From: Leucosporidium creatinivorum
Lineage: Eukaryota > Basidiomycota > Microbotryomycetes > Leucosporidiales > Leucosporidiaceae
Reading direction: 5' to 3'
NCBI GenBank assembly: GCA_001600635.1
Contig: BCKL01000021.1
Coordinates: forward strand, 1-64,000
Length of the DNA stretch: 64,000 bases
Shown here: positions 10,636-22,340 of the stretch, in pieces
How positions within the stretch are numbered: position 1 is the first letter of the stretch
Layout: each line of letters begins with the position of its first letter
Made by a program: the position numbers and the translations under genes
The notes under the pieces: generated by a model
What the model saw: only the letters and a program-made list of their open reading frames with translations
The model's database searches: none
What the model was told of the DNA's origin: nothing

Positions 10636-12084
10636 ATGGCCGACCCCAAGCCTGCCTCCAACAGCCCGGCGACTCCAGGCCGCCTCGCCAACCTCAAGAA
10701 CCAACTCGGAGCCGTTGACGATCTCATCATGAGCACAGTGATGAAGAGCTCAGCTGTATCTGCTGGTACTGGCGAGCTGTCCTCCCTCCCCTTGCTACAG
10801 GAGCAGCGCTGACGTCTGCATCACCTCGACAGGCGGCAAGGAGCCTTTGTCGCTGCAGCAGAGCTCGACCAACTTCAGGCGGTGAGTAGCGACGTACAGT
10901 GAGATCTCAGAGCCCATGCTGACGCGCTGTACGCTCTCCAGCTTCGTCGCCAAGTCGGGCCCCATCTTCGTCGCTCAAGATGCAGCTGAAGCCGTCCTCC
11001 GGTGGGAGGATTGGCCCAAGACAGTCTTCTTCGGTGTAGTGTGGGCTTTTCTGTGTGAGTTTACTCGCCGATGATGCTCGAAGCCGAGCTGACGGCGTTA
11101 TGAGAGCAGGCTGGTACCCTCTCCTCCTTCTCCTCGTGCCGAACGTCGTACTCGCTTCAATCCTACTGTACACCTACCAAGCTCGAGCACCACCATCTTC
11201 CCCTGGCTCGCCGAACCCTGGACCAGCGCCCGCAGCTCCTGTAGAAGGCTCGGTCGAGTGAGTGCTGCTCGGCTTCGGTCAAGAAGGGCCCAACTGACCT
11301 CTTCTTTCGCGCAGCTATCTCGCCAACCTCGTTCGTCCACCTCTATCCTTCTGTAGCTCCTGCTGACCCTCTGCTCCCACAGCAAAACATCCAAATCATG
11401 ATGGGTCGTCTCTCGGACCTCTCCGACTTTGGTCGTTCCTTCCTCCCGTACTTGACCTGGCGGGACGAGCGCACCTCGCTAGTCCTCCTCCAGCTCTCCG
11501 TGCTCTCTGGCGTCTTCACCTTCCTCGTCGCCCCCTTCGTCCCCTGGCGATTCGTCGCCATCGCCCTCGGCGAAGCAGCCCTCCTCGCTGGACATCCCAT
11601 CGCCAAGACCCTCGCAGGGGAGGCTGCGCCCTTCCTACAAGCTTCGAGCAAAAGGCTGGGCGTGCGCGCGGCGAGGCTGCTGGAGGATGATGCGTTGTTG
11701 GATGAGGAGCTGGACTCGGAGATCATCGAGGTGGAGCGCTTTGAGGTTGAGTCGAGGCAGGATGGGGCTTGGGCGCCGGATGTCATGTCTGGAGGGGAGC
11801 TGCCCAAGGGATTTAAGTGGCTGAGAGTGGGAGATTGGACGGTCGACGAGCTGTACGCTGGAGGACAAGTGGACGAAGGTGAGCGAGCTTCGGCGATGAC
11901 AGAGGCTCGAGCGAGATCGAATGCTGACTTCCGTTGCTCACCATTCACAGCGGGATTCCTCTACTTGCATCTCGATGGGCGGACAGGACCTTCTATGCAG
12001 GCGACAGAGAAGGGAGGGCCTCTCGCGCAGGCCAGGCGGCGGAGGCTCACGCGCCGAGCAGTCAAGCTCGCTGGTGTAGTGTGA
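10636..12084 (+). CDS. Pex30/Pex29-type peroxin with DysF-like C-terminus
   Basis: Seven exons: 10636..10765, 10833..10881, 10942..11054, 11110..11257, 11315..11330, 11383..11878 and 11951..12084, giving 361 aa. The N-terminal half has the Pex24p/reticulon-like signature: FVAKSGPIFVAQDAAEAVLR, WEDWPKT, two hydrophobic hairpins around WYPLLLLLVPNVVLASILLY, and later LLQLSVLSGVFTFLVAPFVP. The C-terminal part has GFKWLRVGDWTVDE, like a DysF-N strand, and ends with an ARRRRLTRR segment like DysF-C. Family members shape ER subdomains that produce pre-peroxisomal vesicles and lipid droplets. Exon 5 is a 16-nt microexon. The first donor (GTACTG) is the weakest junction. Confidence 0.75.
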
Positions 12085-12245
12085 TGGGCGGGGCTGGCAT
12101 ATCTCAAGCTGTTGTAACGTGACTTCTAGCGAGCATCGGCGTCCATAGGACAGCGGCTCCCTCGAGAGTCACCTTCGACCTTCGCCGCGAAGTGCTCGTC
12201 TCCTTCCGACGTCGTTATCGCTTCACTTGACTTTGACACGCGACG

Positions 12246-12966
12246 ATGCAAAGCAGCAAGAAAGAGCGCAGGCAGCGTAAGTCATACCCATCCTTGCTAT
12301 CCCACAGCGCTCGACCGCTCACAGGTGCTCGCGCACGCTCTCCCCTCGCAAAGCAACTCGCGCTTCTGGCATCGGCGGAGTCCCTGTAGACCTCGATTGG
12401 ATCTCACGACGCGTCAAGCGGCATCTGAACGACCTTGAGCGCTCCAATTACACTGAACCGACGTCGGGACCAGGCGCTTATGGGCAGGTGGAGGATTCAG
12501 AAGAGGCAAAGGGCCCTTCGGCGCTGGGCAAGGATGAGGATGGTAAGTGCAGCAGGTCGAGCTGTAGCTCGTCATCTGTGCTGACTCCTGACCTCTCCTG
12601 TACCCGTCTACTCGCAGGACGCAAGCGCAAGAAGTCGTCCGCCGTGCGCCAGCTGCTCATGTACCGCAAGAACCTCGCCACCCTCCTCGACGAAGCAGTG
12701 AGTACTTGCTGTTCTTCTCTCGCTGCTCTGCGTACAGCCCACTGATCTCTGGGACCTCTCCGCCGCGTTCGCAGGCGGTTTCCCACCCGCCCAAGGGCAA
12801 ATACACCTACACGACCGCCGCCGCCCCTCCCTCCAAGTTCCCACCACTCCAGCTCTGCTCCGTATGCGGCTTCAAGGGCAAATATGGCTGCCAGCGTTGC
12901 GGACTGCGCTATTGCGATCTCGGCTGCAAGGGAATTCACGACGAGAGCAGGTGCGAGAGGCGTTGA
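12246..12966 (+). CDS. SWC6: SWR1 complex HIT-zinc-finger subunit (SWC6/VPS71, ZNHIT1-like)
   Basis: Four exons: 12246..12276, 12354..12542, 12618..12697 and 12775..12966, giving 163 aa. The C-terminus is a complete HIT zinc finger: CSVCGFKGKYGCQRCGLRYC, then C...H...RC, with the eight Cys/His ligands spaced as in ZNHIT1 (FCSVCGYWGRYAC). Upstream are IGGVPVDLDW and RQLLMYRKNLATLLDEA, typical of the ZNHIT1/Vps71 family. It helps the SWR1 remodeller deposit H2A.Z. The first intron acceptor (12353) was chosen because it alone restores frame with the ATG at 12246; the start is therefore less certain than the rest. Confidence 0.88.
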
Positions 12967-13139
12967 GGTGGAGCTGGCAGGTTGGGTATGTACGTGAGGA
13001 GGAGCTGAATGTTGACACAGTATCTCGAAGCACCAACGACGGCAGCGCGGCGAGAAAGGCAAGTGAAGAGAGAGGTAGGTCCTCGGCTTTCGCGAACGCT
13101 GCTCTCCCGACCTACCACCAAGTATATCGACGCCAGGCT

Positions 13140-14013
13140 TCATTCCACTCGCTGGAGGTCTACCAATCCCTTCAAGCTCGCGCTCATCTGGATCATGGTG
13201 GCTGTTGCGACCGCCTTGAGCTCCTGCGCCGAAGGACCAGCGTTCGCCGAGTTGCTGTTGGCGGTCCGAGTAGGATTGGCGCATCTTGTGGTGACCGATA
13301 CGGTGTAGGTGGATGGGTCAAAAGGTTCTGAGGCTGTGGGAGACTGCGGGAGGTTCCAAGATTGTCAGGCAAGCCCCGAAAGCGAATCGCCGAAGGGAGC
13401 CTCACGTCGAAGAGCTGATAGATATCAACGTAAACAGCACCGCGCTGGAATCGTACGCCTTTCTGGTGCGTGGTGAATGCCAGGGTGCTGTAGTAGAGCA
13501 GGTTAGCTATCGAAGAAGCGACTTGCTCGGCCAGGGAGCTGACCTGAAGCCGAAAGCGCTGGCGAGCGACTTGGGATGACACCCCTCCTCGATGGCGCAC
13601 TCGATAATACCTCGCTGCAGCATGGTCGGTGAGAGGCGTGCTGGCTCCGGTTTCTGCAGCACGGTCATGGTCCTGAGGGGCAGAACGCGTGTCAGCAACC
13701 GTGCCGAGCCGACAGAGAGCTTTACCAGGCGTACCATGCAGTCTTGTCGCTCTGAGAAGTCCGCAGAGCCCTCAGGCGGAGCACGCTCTCGTCGGGAACA
13801 GCTGCTGAGCCATCGCTGCTCGTTGCTGGAAGGCAGCAGATGTCAGCTTCCTGGTCTTCGAGACGAGGAGAAGAGCAACGCACTTCGATGATGAACAGAC
13901 TCGGTCAACGCGTAGGCCTCTCCTTGTTCTGCCTGCCCAGAGAGACGCTCAAGCAGAGCCGTGTGTAGTTCGAGCGGCAGCTGGCCCAGGAGTGAGAGCT
14001 GGGTGGAGGCCAT
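13140..14013 (-). CDS. MED18: Mediator complex subunit 18
   Basis: Five exons: 14013..13884, 13825..13726, 13672..13544, 13487..13406 and 13343..13140, giving 214 aa. It matches the MED18 beta-barrel order: an N-terminal strand/helix LSLLGQLPLELHTALLERL (human LLQGSVLDHSLESLIHRL), LRLRALR before an aromatic W-W region, AFGFSTLAFTTHQKGVRFQR with VYVDIYQLF (human MGFRMDHEFVAKGHLFRKG, VYKIF), then YTVSVTT and the final helix MSASLKGLVDLQRVE (human AEQLKPLVHLEKI). MED18 sits in the Mediator head with MED20. The gene is hard to see because all exons are under 210 nt. It converges on SWC6 with 173 bp between stops. Confidence 0.88.
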
Positions 14014-14442
14014 GCTGGTAGGTCGGTGAGATCGGTGAGAATATGGGTCGCTGTACGGTCCTGCTGCCGCGCGTCCTGACGAAAGGTGACGAGCGAGTCG
14101 AGAGTGAGGAAGGAAAGAGGGAGGGCGGGCACTTGTCGTCGACTGGAGGAGGTACAAGCTCTACGATTCCAATCACCATGCATGCTCTACTCAGGGAGTA
14201 GCCTGCTTGTACCCGCTGGCGAGCCGCCGTGGAACGAACCTACCCAAGGAGTGCTCCCTGCGAAGCCTTCGCCGAGCAGCTCGGAGTAGGAGCTGGACCG
14301 AGCTCAGACTCTCGAACCCCTCGGCTCGTGGATTGGTGTAAGAAACGGTACAGGTAGTTGCATGATATAGGCCAACTCTAAGACAATCAAAAGTAAAGAA
14401 ATGCAGAAACTGAGGGAAAGAGTAGAAGGAGAGATCCCGAGG
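14014..14442. other. intergenic between MED18 start and RNR1 stop
   Basis: 429 bp. It holds the MED18 upstream region and the 3' end of the ribonucleotide reductase gene; no further gene seen. Confidence 0.5.
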
Positions 14443-17400
14443 CTAACCAGAACACATTACGCCTGAAATGTGCCAAGAGGAGTCAGTGAAGCTCTACTAG
14501 TCTGCGGTAAAGTGGCTCGACTCACAGGCCTCCTTGTTCTCCAGCGAGCACATCAGCTTGGCCTGCTCCAGCTCGCGCTCCTCGCGGCGCTTGACGGCCT
14601 CCTCGTAGGTCATCTCGCCGTCCTCCGCGGCGGCGGTGGGGGCGCCCTGAGTTGGTGAAGGCGAAGCGGGAGCAGCCTCGGCGATAGGTGCGGGAGCCTC
14701 GACGGGGGCGGGAGTGACAGGGGTGGAGGGCGACGAGGGAGTGGGGGAAGGAGCGGTCGAGGACGAGTCGAAGCGCTTAGAGAGCGAGGCGGAAGTGGAG
14801 AGGGAGGTCTGTGCGACGCCGTTGGTGATGTCGCGGATGGGGCTCGGGCTGGGACTGGGGCTGGCGGCCTTGATCGCGGCGGTGGCGGGCTTCTTGTTGT
14901 CGGCCTTGGCTTGGTCTGCGAAGGGGAGATGTTAGCCGATGCTCTCCGTAGTGAGAGGGATGTCTCAAACGTACTCAGAGTAGCCTGGTCGACGGTGAAC
15001 TTGATGGCTCCGACGGCAGCGCGAGTACGGAGGTAGTACTGTGGAAGCGAAGAGGTCAGCTTTCGGCGACAATGTGAAGTCCAGAAGATAGACTCACCAT
15101 GCCGGTCTTGAGTCCCCTCTTCCATCCGTAGAAGTGCATCGAGGTGAGCTGGGCCATGGTGGGGCTCGACAAGTGAATGTTGAGCGACTGGCTCTGGTCG
15201 ATAAAGGCTCCACGGTCGGCCGAGAGGTCGATGATGGTCTTCTGGGAGATCTCCCAGACGGTCTTGTAGATGGCCTTGAGGTCGGAGGGAATGCCCGAGA
15301 CTGGTGAAGGGAACGAGAGTTAGCGCCGAGCTCGCTCGGACAGAAGCGTAGACACTCACCGTTTTGAATGGATCCGTTGTGAGCGATGATGGTGTTCTTC
15401 ATCGCGTCGTCCCAGAGACCACGGTCGACGAGGTCGCGAAGGAGCCAAGGGTTGACGATCTGGAACTCTCCGGCGAGGACACGGCGAGAGTAGATGTTGC
15501 TGTGGAGTGGAGACGGTCAGCCTCTGCAGACGGGGGGCCATAGCCGAGAGAGATGCAAAGCTCACGAGGTGTAGGGCTCGAAGCACTCGTTGAAGCCGAG
15601 GATCTGACTGGTCGAGGCGGTGGGCATGGGAGCGCAGACGAGCGAGTTCCTCAGGCCGTGCACGGCAATCTTCTCCTTGAGGGTAGCCCAGTCCCAGAGG
15701 TCGGTAGGGGTAACGCCCCACAGATCGTACTGGAGGTCACCGCGGCTGGCGGGCGATCCGCCGTTCTTCTTGTAGGAGGGGTACCATCCATCCTCGCCGG
15801 GGTTGGCGGCGGCAAAGTCGCGAGCCATATCGCACGACGACTCGATGGCGGCGTGGTAGATGGTCTCGAAGATCTGGAGGTTGAGCTTGCGAGCCTCGGG
15901 CGAGTCGAAGGGCAGGCGGAGGGCCATGAAGGCGTCGGCGAGTCCCTGCACTCCGATGCCGATGGGGCGGTGACGGAGGTTCGAGTTCTCGGCCTCCTTG
16001 ACGGGATAGTAGTTGACGTCGATGATGCGGTTGAGGTTGAAGGCGACGACCTGTACGAGGAGAGGCGAGTCAGTTGCGAAGTTCGGCGACAAGGATCGGA
16101 GACGAAAAGCGACGCACCTTGACGACCTCGTGAAGCTTCTTGAAGTCGTAGACTCCGTCCTTGATGAAGGTAGGGAGAGCGATCGAAGCAAGGTTGCAGA
16201 CGGCGCTGGATGAGGGAATGTGTGAGCGCAAGTTCGGCGCGAAGGTGCTCGGCGAGGACGCACCACTCGTCGGGAGCCGAGTACTCGATGATCTCTGTGC
16301 AGAGGTTGGACGACTTGATCGTACCGAGGTTGCTCTGGTTGGACTTCTCTGCAGGCGGTGAAGGAATGTCAGCGATGGAGAGGTAAGAGCAGCGAGAAAG
16401 GAAGCGACGTACTGTTGGCGGCGTCCTTGTAGAGCATGAAGGGGTTACCGGTCTCGACCTGAGCCTCGAGAATGGCGTACCACAGCTTTTGCGCGGGGAT
16501 GGTCTTCTTGGCGCGACCCTCCTTCTCGTACTTGTTGAAGAGAGCCTTGAACTCGTCGCCGTACACCTCGTGGAGTCCGGGAGCCTCGGCGGGGCAGAAG
16601 AGGGGCCAGTCGCCGGCCTCCTCGACACGCTCCATGAAGAGGTCGGGAATCCAGAGGGCGAAGAAGAGATCCCTGGCGCGAACCTCCTCCTTGCCGTGGT
16701 TCTTGCGAAGGTCGAGGAACTCGAAGATGTCGGCGTGCCATGGTTCGAGGTAGATGGCGAAGGCTCCGGGGCGCTTGTTTCCTCCCTGGTCAACGTAGCG
16801 AGCCGTGTTGTTGTAGACACGGAGCATAGGGATGATGCCGTTCGAGTAGCCGTTGGTTCCGGCGATGTACGAGCCAGTCGCGCGGATGTTGTGGATGCTG
16901 AGTCCGATTCCTCCGGCCGTCTTGGAGATGAGGGCGCAGGTCTTGAGCGTGTCGTAGATACCCTCGATCGAGTCGTCCTTCATGGTGACGAGGAAGCAGG
17001 AGGAGAGCTGGGGGTGAGGAGTTCCGGCGTTGAAGAGGGTCGGCGAGGCGTGGGTGAAGTAGCGCTCCGACATGAGGTTGTACGACTGGAGAACGCGCTC
17101 AATGTCCGAGCCGTGGATACCGACAGCGACACGCATGAGCATGTGCTGAGGTCGCTCGGCGACCTTGCCGTCGATGCGAAGGAGGTAAGAGCGCTCGAGG
17201 GTCTTGAAGCCGAAGTAGTTCTGTATTAGGGGGCGTCAGTGTGGTTCGACTCTGTGTGTACTAGACTACTCACGTAGCCAAAGTCGCGGTCGTAGATGAC
17301 GGCGGAGTTGAGGCGGTCGGCGTTGGCCATGATCACCTCGTAAGTCTCCTTGGAGATCATGCTCGAGGGGCGACCGTTCTTGGGGTTGACTGTAGTAGAA

Positions 17401-18166
17401 CAAGAGTGTAAGGAAAGCTAGGAAGCGCCAAGACGAAGCGGACGACGCGTACTGTAGGTGTAGAGATCCTCGACGACGTGGGAGAAGGTCTTGCGCGTCT
17501 CCTTGTGCAGGTTGCTGATGGCAATGCGAGCGGCGAGGATGGCGTAGTCCTATACAAGAACATGAGTAAGCAGGGTAACGCGTCGACGGCGATGGAAAAC
17601 GAGCGCGTACAGGGTGGCGCGTAGTCATGGCGGCGGCCGTCTCAGCGGCGAGGTTGTCGAGCTCGACGGTGGTGACACCCTGGTACACACCAGCGATGAC
17701 ACGCTTGGTGATCTAGAGTAGGGCATGGGTCAGCATTCGGGCAATTCAGAGTCGACGCGTCGGAGAACTCACCTCGATGGGCTCGAGATGGTTCACATCG
17801 AGGCCGTAGCAGAGCTTGTTGATGCGAGCGGTGCTGTAGGATGGTAGCAGGGTCAGTGACTGAGAGTACGATGCACGAGCGGCGAAGGCAGCTCACATCT
17901 TGTCAAAGGCGACGAGCTCGCGGCGGCCATCTGCGAGGGGAGGGAAAAGGGCTGAATCAGCGCGACGTCCTGTAGCGTACCGGGACGCGTGGCGGAGGAG
18001 AGGCAGAGCAGGAGCAGGTGAAGAGTGTGCTGGATAGGATGCTGCAACTCACCGCGCTGCAAGGGAGAGGGATAGAAAGCTCGGTCAGCACGCGCCGACG
18101 CGTCGACCAGCAAAGTGGTCCTCAGCAGCAGGAGGGGGAGACGCTCACCTTGAAGACGTAAGCCAT
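14443..18166 (-). CDS. RNR1: ribonucleoside-diphosphate reductase large subunit (class Ia R1)
   Basis: Sixteen exons sum to 904 aa: 18166..18149, 18056..18053, 17930..17897, 17833..17773, 17712..17611, 17549..17453, 17389..17274, 17220..16413, 16348..16264, 16205..16118, 16050..15566, 15499..15360, 15300..15098, 15038..14975, 14915..14526 and 14462..14443. It reduces NDPs to dNDPs. The ATP cone starts [18 protein letters not shown]. Core motifs present include [19 protein letters not shown], the radical-transfer strand [11 protein letters not shown], and [10 protein letters not shown] with its tyrosine pair. The C-terminal redox tail is CVMCSG. A Pro/Ser/Ala-rich insert of roughly 90 residues precedes the tail and is longer than in human or yeast. 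Exon 2 is only 4 nt (CGCG). ACGCGT boxes occur in five of the first six introns, fitting the S-phase control known for this gene in other fungi. Confidence 0.98.
17445..18103. promoter_or_regulatory. cluster of five ACGCGT (MCB) boxes in the 5' introns of RNR1
   Basis: ACGCGT occurs at 17445-17450, 17578-17583, 17755-17760, 17985-17990 and 18098-18103, that is, once in each of introns 6, 5, 4, 2 and 1. None was seen in the 300 bp upstream of the start codon. MCB boxes drive G1/S transcription of RNR large-subunit genes in budding and fission yeast; their function inside introns here is inferred. Confidence 0.55.
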
Positions 18167-19083
18167 CGCGATAGGCTGAAGTGTGCGAGAAGAAAGGGGG
18201 AGAAGAAAGAGAACGAGACGAAAGGCGAAGGTGAGGGGGAGAGAGAGAGAGAGAGGAAAGAGGGAAGCGCCGGCTTTCAAAGCGATCAAGTCGCGTCGAA
18301 ACGAAAGAATGAGGCAACACGCGCTCTATCCCTCCACCTAGGACTACCGTCAGGACACTCTGTAGTCTTGCATGAGCACCTAAAACTCGCCCCAAACCAG
18401 ACTCGGCCATTCGTGCGCGCTGCTGCTCTCAACGATGTGATGCCCCTGGGATGCCCCTGGAAACGCGAGTTGGGAGCCTCGGCTAAAGCAGTATGATAGA
18501 GAGACGCTTCAGAAGAATCAACGTAGCCCCACCCGCTCCCGAGCTTGCAGGAAGCAGCGAATCGGCCGGCCCCTCTTCTTGCGCCGAAGGACGACTCCTG
18601 CTGTCTGTCGGATCGCGGAGGTGTGGATACAGGGCGCTATCACGCTCTATACATAAATCTAAGAGCTTAACGCTGCTCTGAGGACGTTTAGGCGTACTCC
18701 AGGCCGTTCTGGCGTGCTCAGCACCTTCGCCGAGCATCCGCTTCGCATGTGTAGGAGGTCGGCAGCTTTCAAGCTGGCTCTGCTAGATGTCTGATTGAAC
18801 AGCTACTACAGACGCTCGCTCCGAAGTGGCGGTCATGGTCGGGTCTCGGGCAAATGCAACGCGATAAGTTCGCCGAGCTGGAGCCGGAGGCCGAGCTCCG
18901 AGAGGCAGCATGGGCAGCTGTTGCTGTGAAAGAGCGCTTCTCACCCAAGTCGGTTGGACTAGAGGAGAATGATTCCTTGTAGCTCGTCTCGTCTCGATTC
19001 GAGGTGAAAACCAGCCCTCGCTTTGCTCACGGATTCGGCTCCTACTGAACGTCCTCAATAGCTATTGTTGACACTGCTACACC
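18167..19083. other. intergenic, RNR1 upstream region
   Basis: 917 bp between two minus-strand genes. The part next to RNR1 is purine-rich (GAGA runs near 18200-18260) and is probably its promoter/leader. No gene supported. Confidence 0.5.
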
Positions 19084-22000
19084 CTACAGCCCGAAGCCCC
19101 AAGGATCACTGCCATTCGCGGCGCCAGTCGTGAACATATTGCTATAGCTGCCGAATCCTAGTCCCTCGTTGCTCGAGATGAGGTCGTCGACGGGGACGCC
19201 GAGAGATTGGAGTAAAGAGACGTAGTCGTCTTGCGTGCCCAGGTCTGTGAGCGAGTGAGGAGGAGGGAGCGAAGGAGCGGTGGTCCCAGTAGAGCACGCG
19301 AGGAAAGAGGAGGAGAGGGAGGATGGTCAGCGTGGGATCGCTGAGCGCGGAAAAGGTCAGCTCATCGCCTGATATCGACGACTCACTCATCATGCTTGGC
19401 ATGTCGGCCGTCAAATCCCTCCATACTTCACTATTGGTGACGACCGAATCCACCAGCGGCGGTAATGGCGCCGCAGGAGCCACTGGCGAAGGGCCTTCGA
19501 TGTACTCGAGCACCGCTTGGGATAGGTCTTCGAAGGCGTCGTGGAAGGACTGGGCCGTGCGGAAGTGTTGTGTGTAGCTGTGTGAGTTTGAAACGGGTCA
19601 GCTCGCTTCGCGGCAGTGAGAGGGAAGCGCGAGGCAGGCGAAAGCGGCTCGACTCACGCGAACATGGTGTTGGAGGTTGCTCGGATGGCTTTTTGTAGCA
19701 GCGACGCGGTGATGCTATGTCGATCGACTCGGACAGCGTGGAGAAGGGTGAGGCCGCAGAGGAAGATGGAGCGAAGGGACTCGAGCGAGATGACCGAGGC
19801 AGGTGATTGATGTAGGCGTTTGCTGTAGGGATGGGTGCGGTCAGGCATACGCACGAAAGGACAGGAAGAGTAAAGATGCTACTCACTGCATCAGACATGC
19901 TTCAGCGGCGGCTGTAGGAGGAGGGCGACGCGGAAGAAGGCAGAGTCAGCCTCGGTGTGTCAACCGCACAGGGGACCAGACACGACTCACATTGCGCCAG
20001 TAATGCTACATACTTCGGATCGGCTTCGTTATTCACGGTGAGCGGTCGTAGAAGATACATGCGAGCCTCGGCGCCGCGAAGTAGGAAATGATCTCGCGAG
20101 ACGAGGGGAACTCGATGGCAAGTCGCAAGCTATGGGGACGGTCGAGGCCGAGGGTCAGCGGCTTTCTTCCAAGGAGAACAAGAGCGAGAGAACTCACTGC
20201 AGCCTCGGCCGGTATCCTCAGCTCCCAATCCGCAATCGCCTGGAGCAGCTCATCTGGCGGCTCGATCGTCGGCCTATCCACTCGATATGCATGCTTCTGT
20301 ATCCGACTCTCGATCCTCTTGAGCTCGAGGAGTCGGTTAGATGAGGTGCTGCTGGTCGTAATCGAGTCGTCCAGCGGCGAGGTCGGGTTCAAGTCGACGC
20401 AATCGACGTTAAAGGGGAGGCCGATGTCGATATCGCGGTCGGAGATGCCTGTAGGACGTCCGAGTGACATCGCCATCATGCGGTCGAGGGTGTAAGCCGT
20501 CCAAAAGATGCGCTTGCGGAGTTGACTATTGAAGAAGGCAAGTCAGCCAGAGCTCGGCGGAGGGGCGAAGGGGGCGCCGAAGCGTCGCAGAAGCTCGGGA
20601 ACGGTACGAAACTCGACTCACAGCATGTAGAGCGATACCCGCTGCGCTCGAACTCCTCGTAGCTCCCGATGTAGGCCTAGCGAGATGCAGAGGCGGACGA
20701 CGATGCCGACGATGAACCAAACCGACGGGGCATCTGCTGCTCGGAAAGCGTACATGACTGTCGGAGTTGTCGGTGATTATCAACTCGGATGAACAAATCA
20801 GATTCGGACACCTCGAGCTCTCGAGATTTAGCTTCCGCCGAGCCCCGACCTCCGTGTCGAGCGGACTCACCCATGAGCATTAGAGCTTGGACATTCTTGA
20901 GGTCGTGAAGGCCGACAATAACCTCGAGATGCTGCATGCCCTTCTGATAGTAGGCTTCCGGCGTGGCGAGGCTTGGGATGGCGAGCTTTTGACACAGCCG
21001 AGCGCCGATGGAGAAGAGAATCCAGATGAAGAAGGCGCCTGATGACGAAAAGGGTCAGCTAGAGCTCGAGTGGAAAATAAAGCGCACAACTCACTCGTGC
21101 ACGCCTCCTTGGAAGCTCCCGGCATCGCCGCCTCCCGTATAATCTCGTCTCGCCGCTCCCATATCGAGTGCACCCAGATCCAGTCGAGGAAGGGGTATCG
21201 AGGCTGCAAATGCTGAAAGCACTTCTGCAGTATCGCTTCCGAGACCTCTGGCGGTACGTCCTTGAGGGCCTCGTTGGGGAGCATGGGCGTGGCGAAGGAC
21301 TGGGCGCTGAATGTTTCGTTGCGAGGAGTCGAGCTGAGGCTTTGGCGAGCTTCTGGCGCGCGATCGCCCGTCGCCATACCGCTGAGGATGAGACGAGCCC
21401 AGCTGAAGCCGGAAGAGGGACCGACGTAGCTGTGCAAAGGTGGAGCGTCAGCTCGGCGTTTCGGACGAAGTGGCCAAACAACCTACACTGGGCTTCCAAG
21501 CGCGTTGATCGAGAGGAAAGCTACGCCCCGAGCGGCATCGTTCGATAGTCGCTGTTCCTCGCTGTCGTCCTCACCGTCCTCTCCGTCGCTGCTCTGCGAG
21601 GCCGTCTCTGATCGTTCGTGATCCTGATCCGTATCCTGCGGACTGAGCTTCTCTCTCAGCTCCATCATCGAGTTGGACTCGGAGTGCGAGCCGTGTTGAG
21701 AGTCTTGTTGTGGAAGGCTTTCCGATTGCGACTGAGGTGTCGGTGGAGGAGGAGGGCGCGGGAAAGCGAGAGGATAGCCCAGCTCGGCGCTGCCGTTCGC
21801 TGATTGTTGACCTTGAGGGATCCATGAGGCCGGCATGGGAGGGTAGCCGGGGTAGGGGGGCATGTAGGGCATGTCGGGATGGTGCATGCCGGCGGCAGAG
21901 GGGTCGTATGGATAGGCGCCGAAGGGAGGGGGATGAGGCCAGGTGGCGGCCGGGTAGGGAGTTGATTCGTAGCCCGCTCGACGCTTCGGGTCGTTCGGAT

Positions 22001-22340
22001 TGACGCTGTGGGGAGGTATAATCAGCAACCGAATTCTATTGGCCCTCAGTAGTCTCAAGGCTCACAGCGGAGCTCGTTTCCGCTTCTCAACCCGCGGCGA
22101 CGGTACACACTCTGCGTTGACCGACTGGCAGTTCTCGCAAGCAGCTCCAGGTACAGGTATGCAGCGCTGCTTGCGAACCTTGCACCTCACGCAAGCGTGA
22201 CTCCCCCGCTTGACCTTATCCTTCTTGCTCCGCTCCGAGGTCGCATCCATTTCTGCTCCATCAGCGCTCGGAATGGGTATAGGAGCAGAGGGAGTGATGG
22301 CGATGTCGCCTGAGTTGGATCCCGAGCCGCTGGGAGACAT
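19084..22340 (-). CDS. Zn2Cys6 fungal-specific transcription factor
   Basis: Eleven exons, 806 aa: 22340..22066, 22005..21487, 21429..21095, 21038..20871, 20736..20622, 20525..20198, 20129..19991, 19911..19887, 19822..19658, 19577..19387 and 19244..19084. The binuclear zinc cluster ACVRCKVRKQRC...CENCQSVNAEC lies near residues 50-77. The middle-homology (Fungal_trans) region includes RYPFLDWIWVHSIWERR, CISLGLHREL, and RKRIFWTAYTLDRMMAMSLG with RPTGISDRDIDIGLP. A Tyr/Pro-rich spacer and an acidic Ser-rich patch separate finger and core. The target is unknown, but the gene follows a sugar transporter on the same strand. The frame stays open upstream of the chosen Met to a possible acceptor near 22407, so an extra 5' exon is possible. 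The last intron (142 nt) is longer than usual. Confidence 0.88.

Noticed and set aside
16489-17229. Long plus-strand open frame (246 codons) antisense to RNR1
   Set aside because: It mirrors the codon pattern of the RNR1 exons on the other strand; acidic low-complexity translation with no domain.
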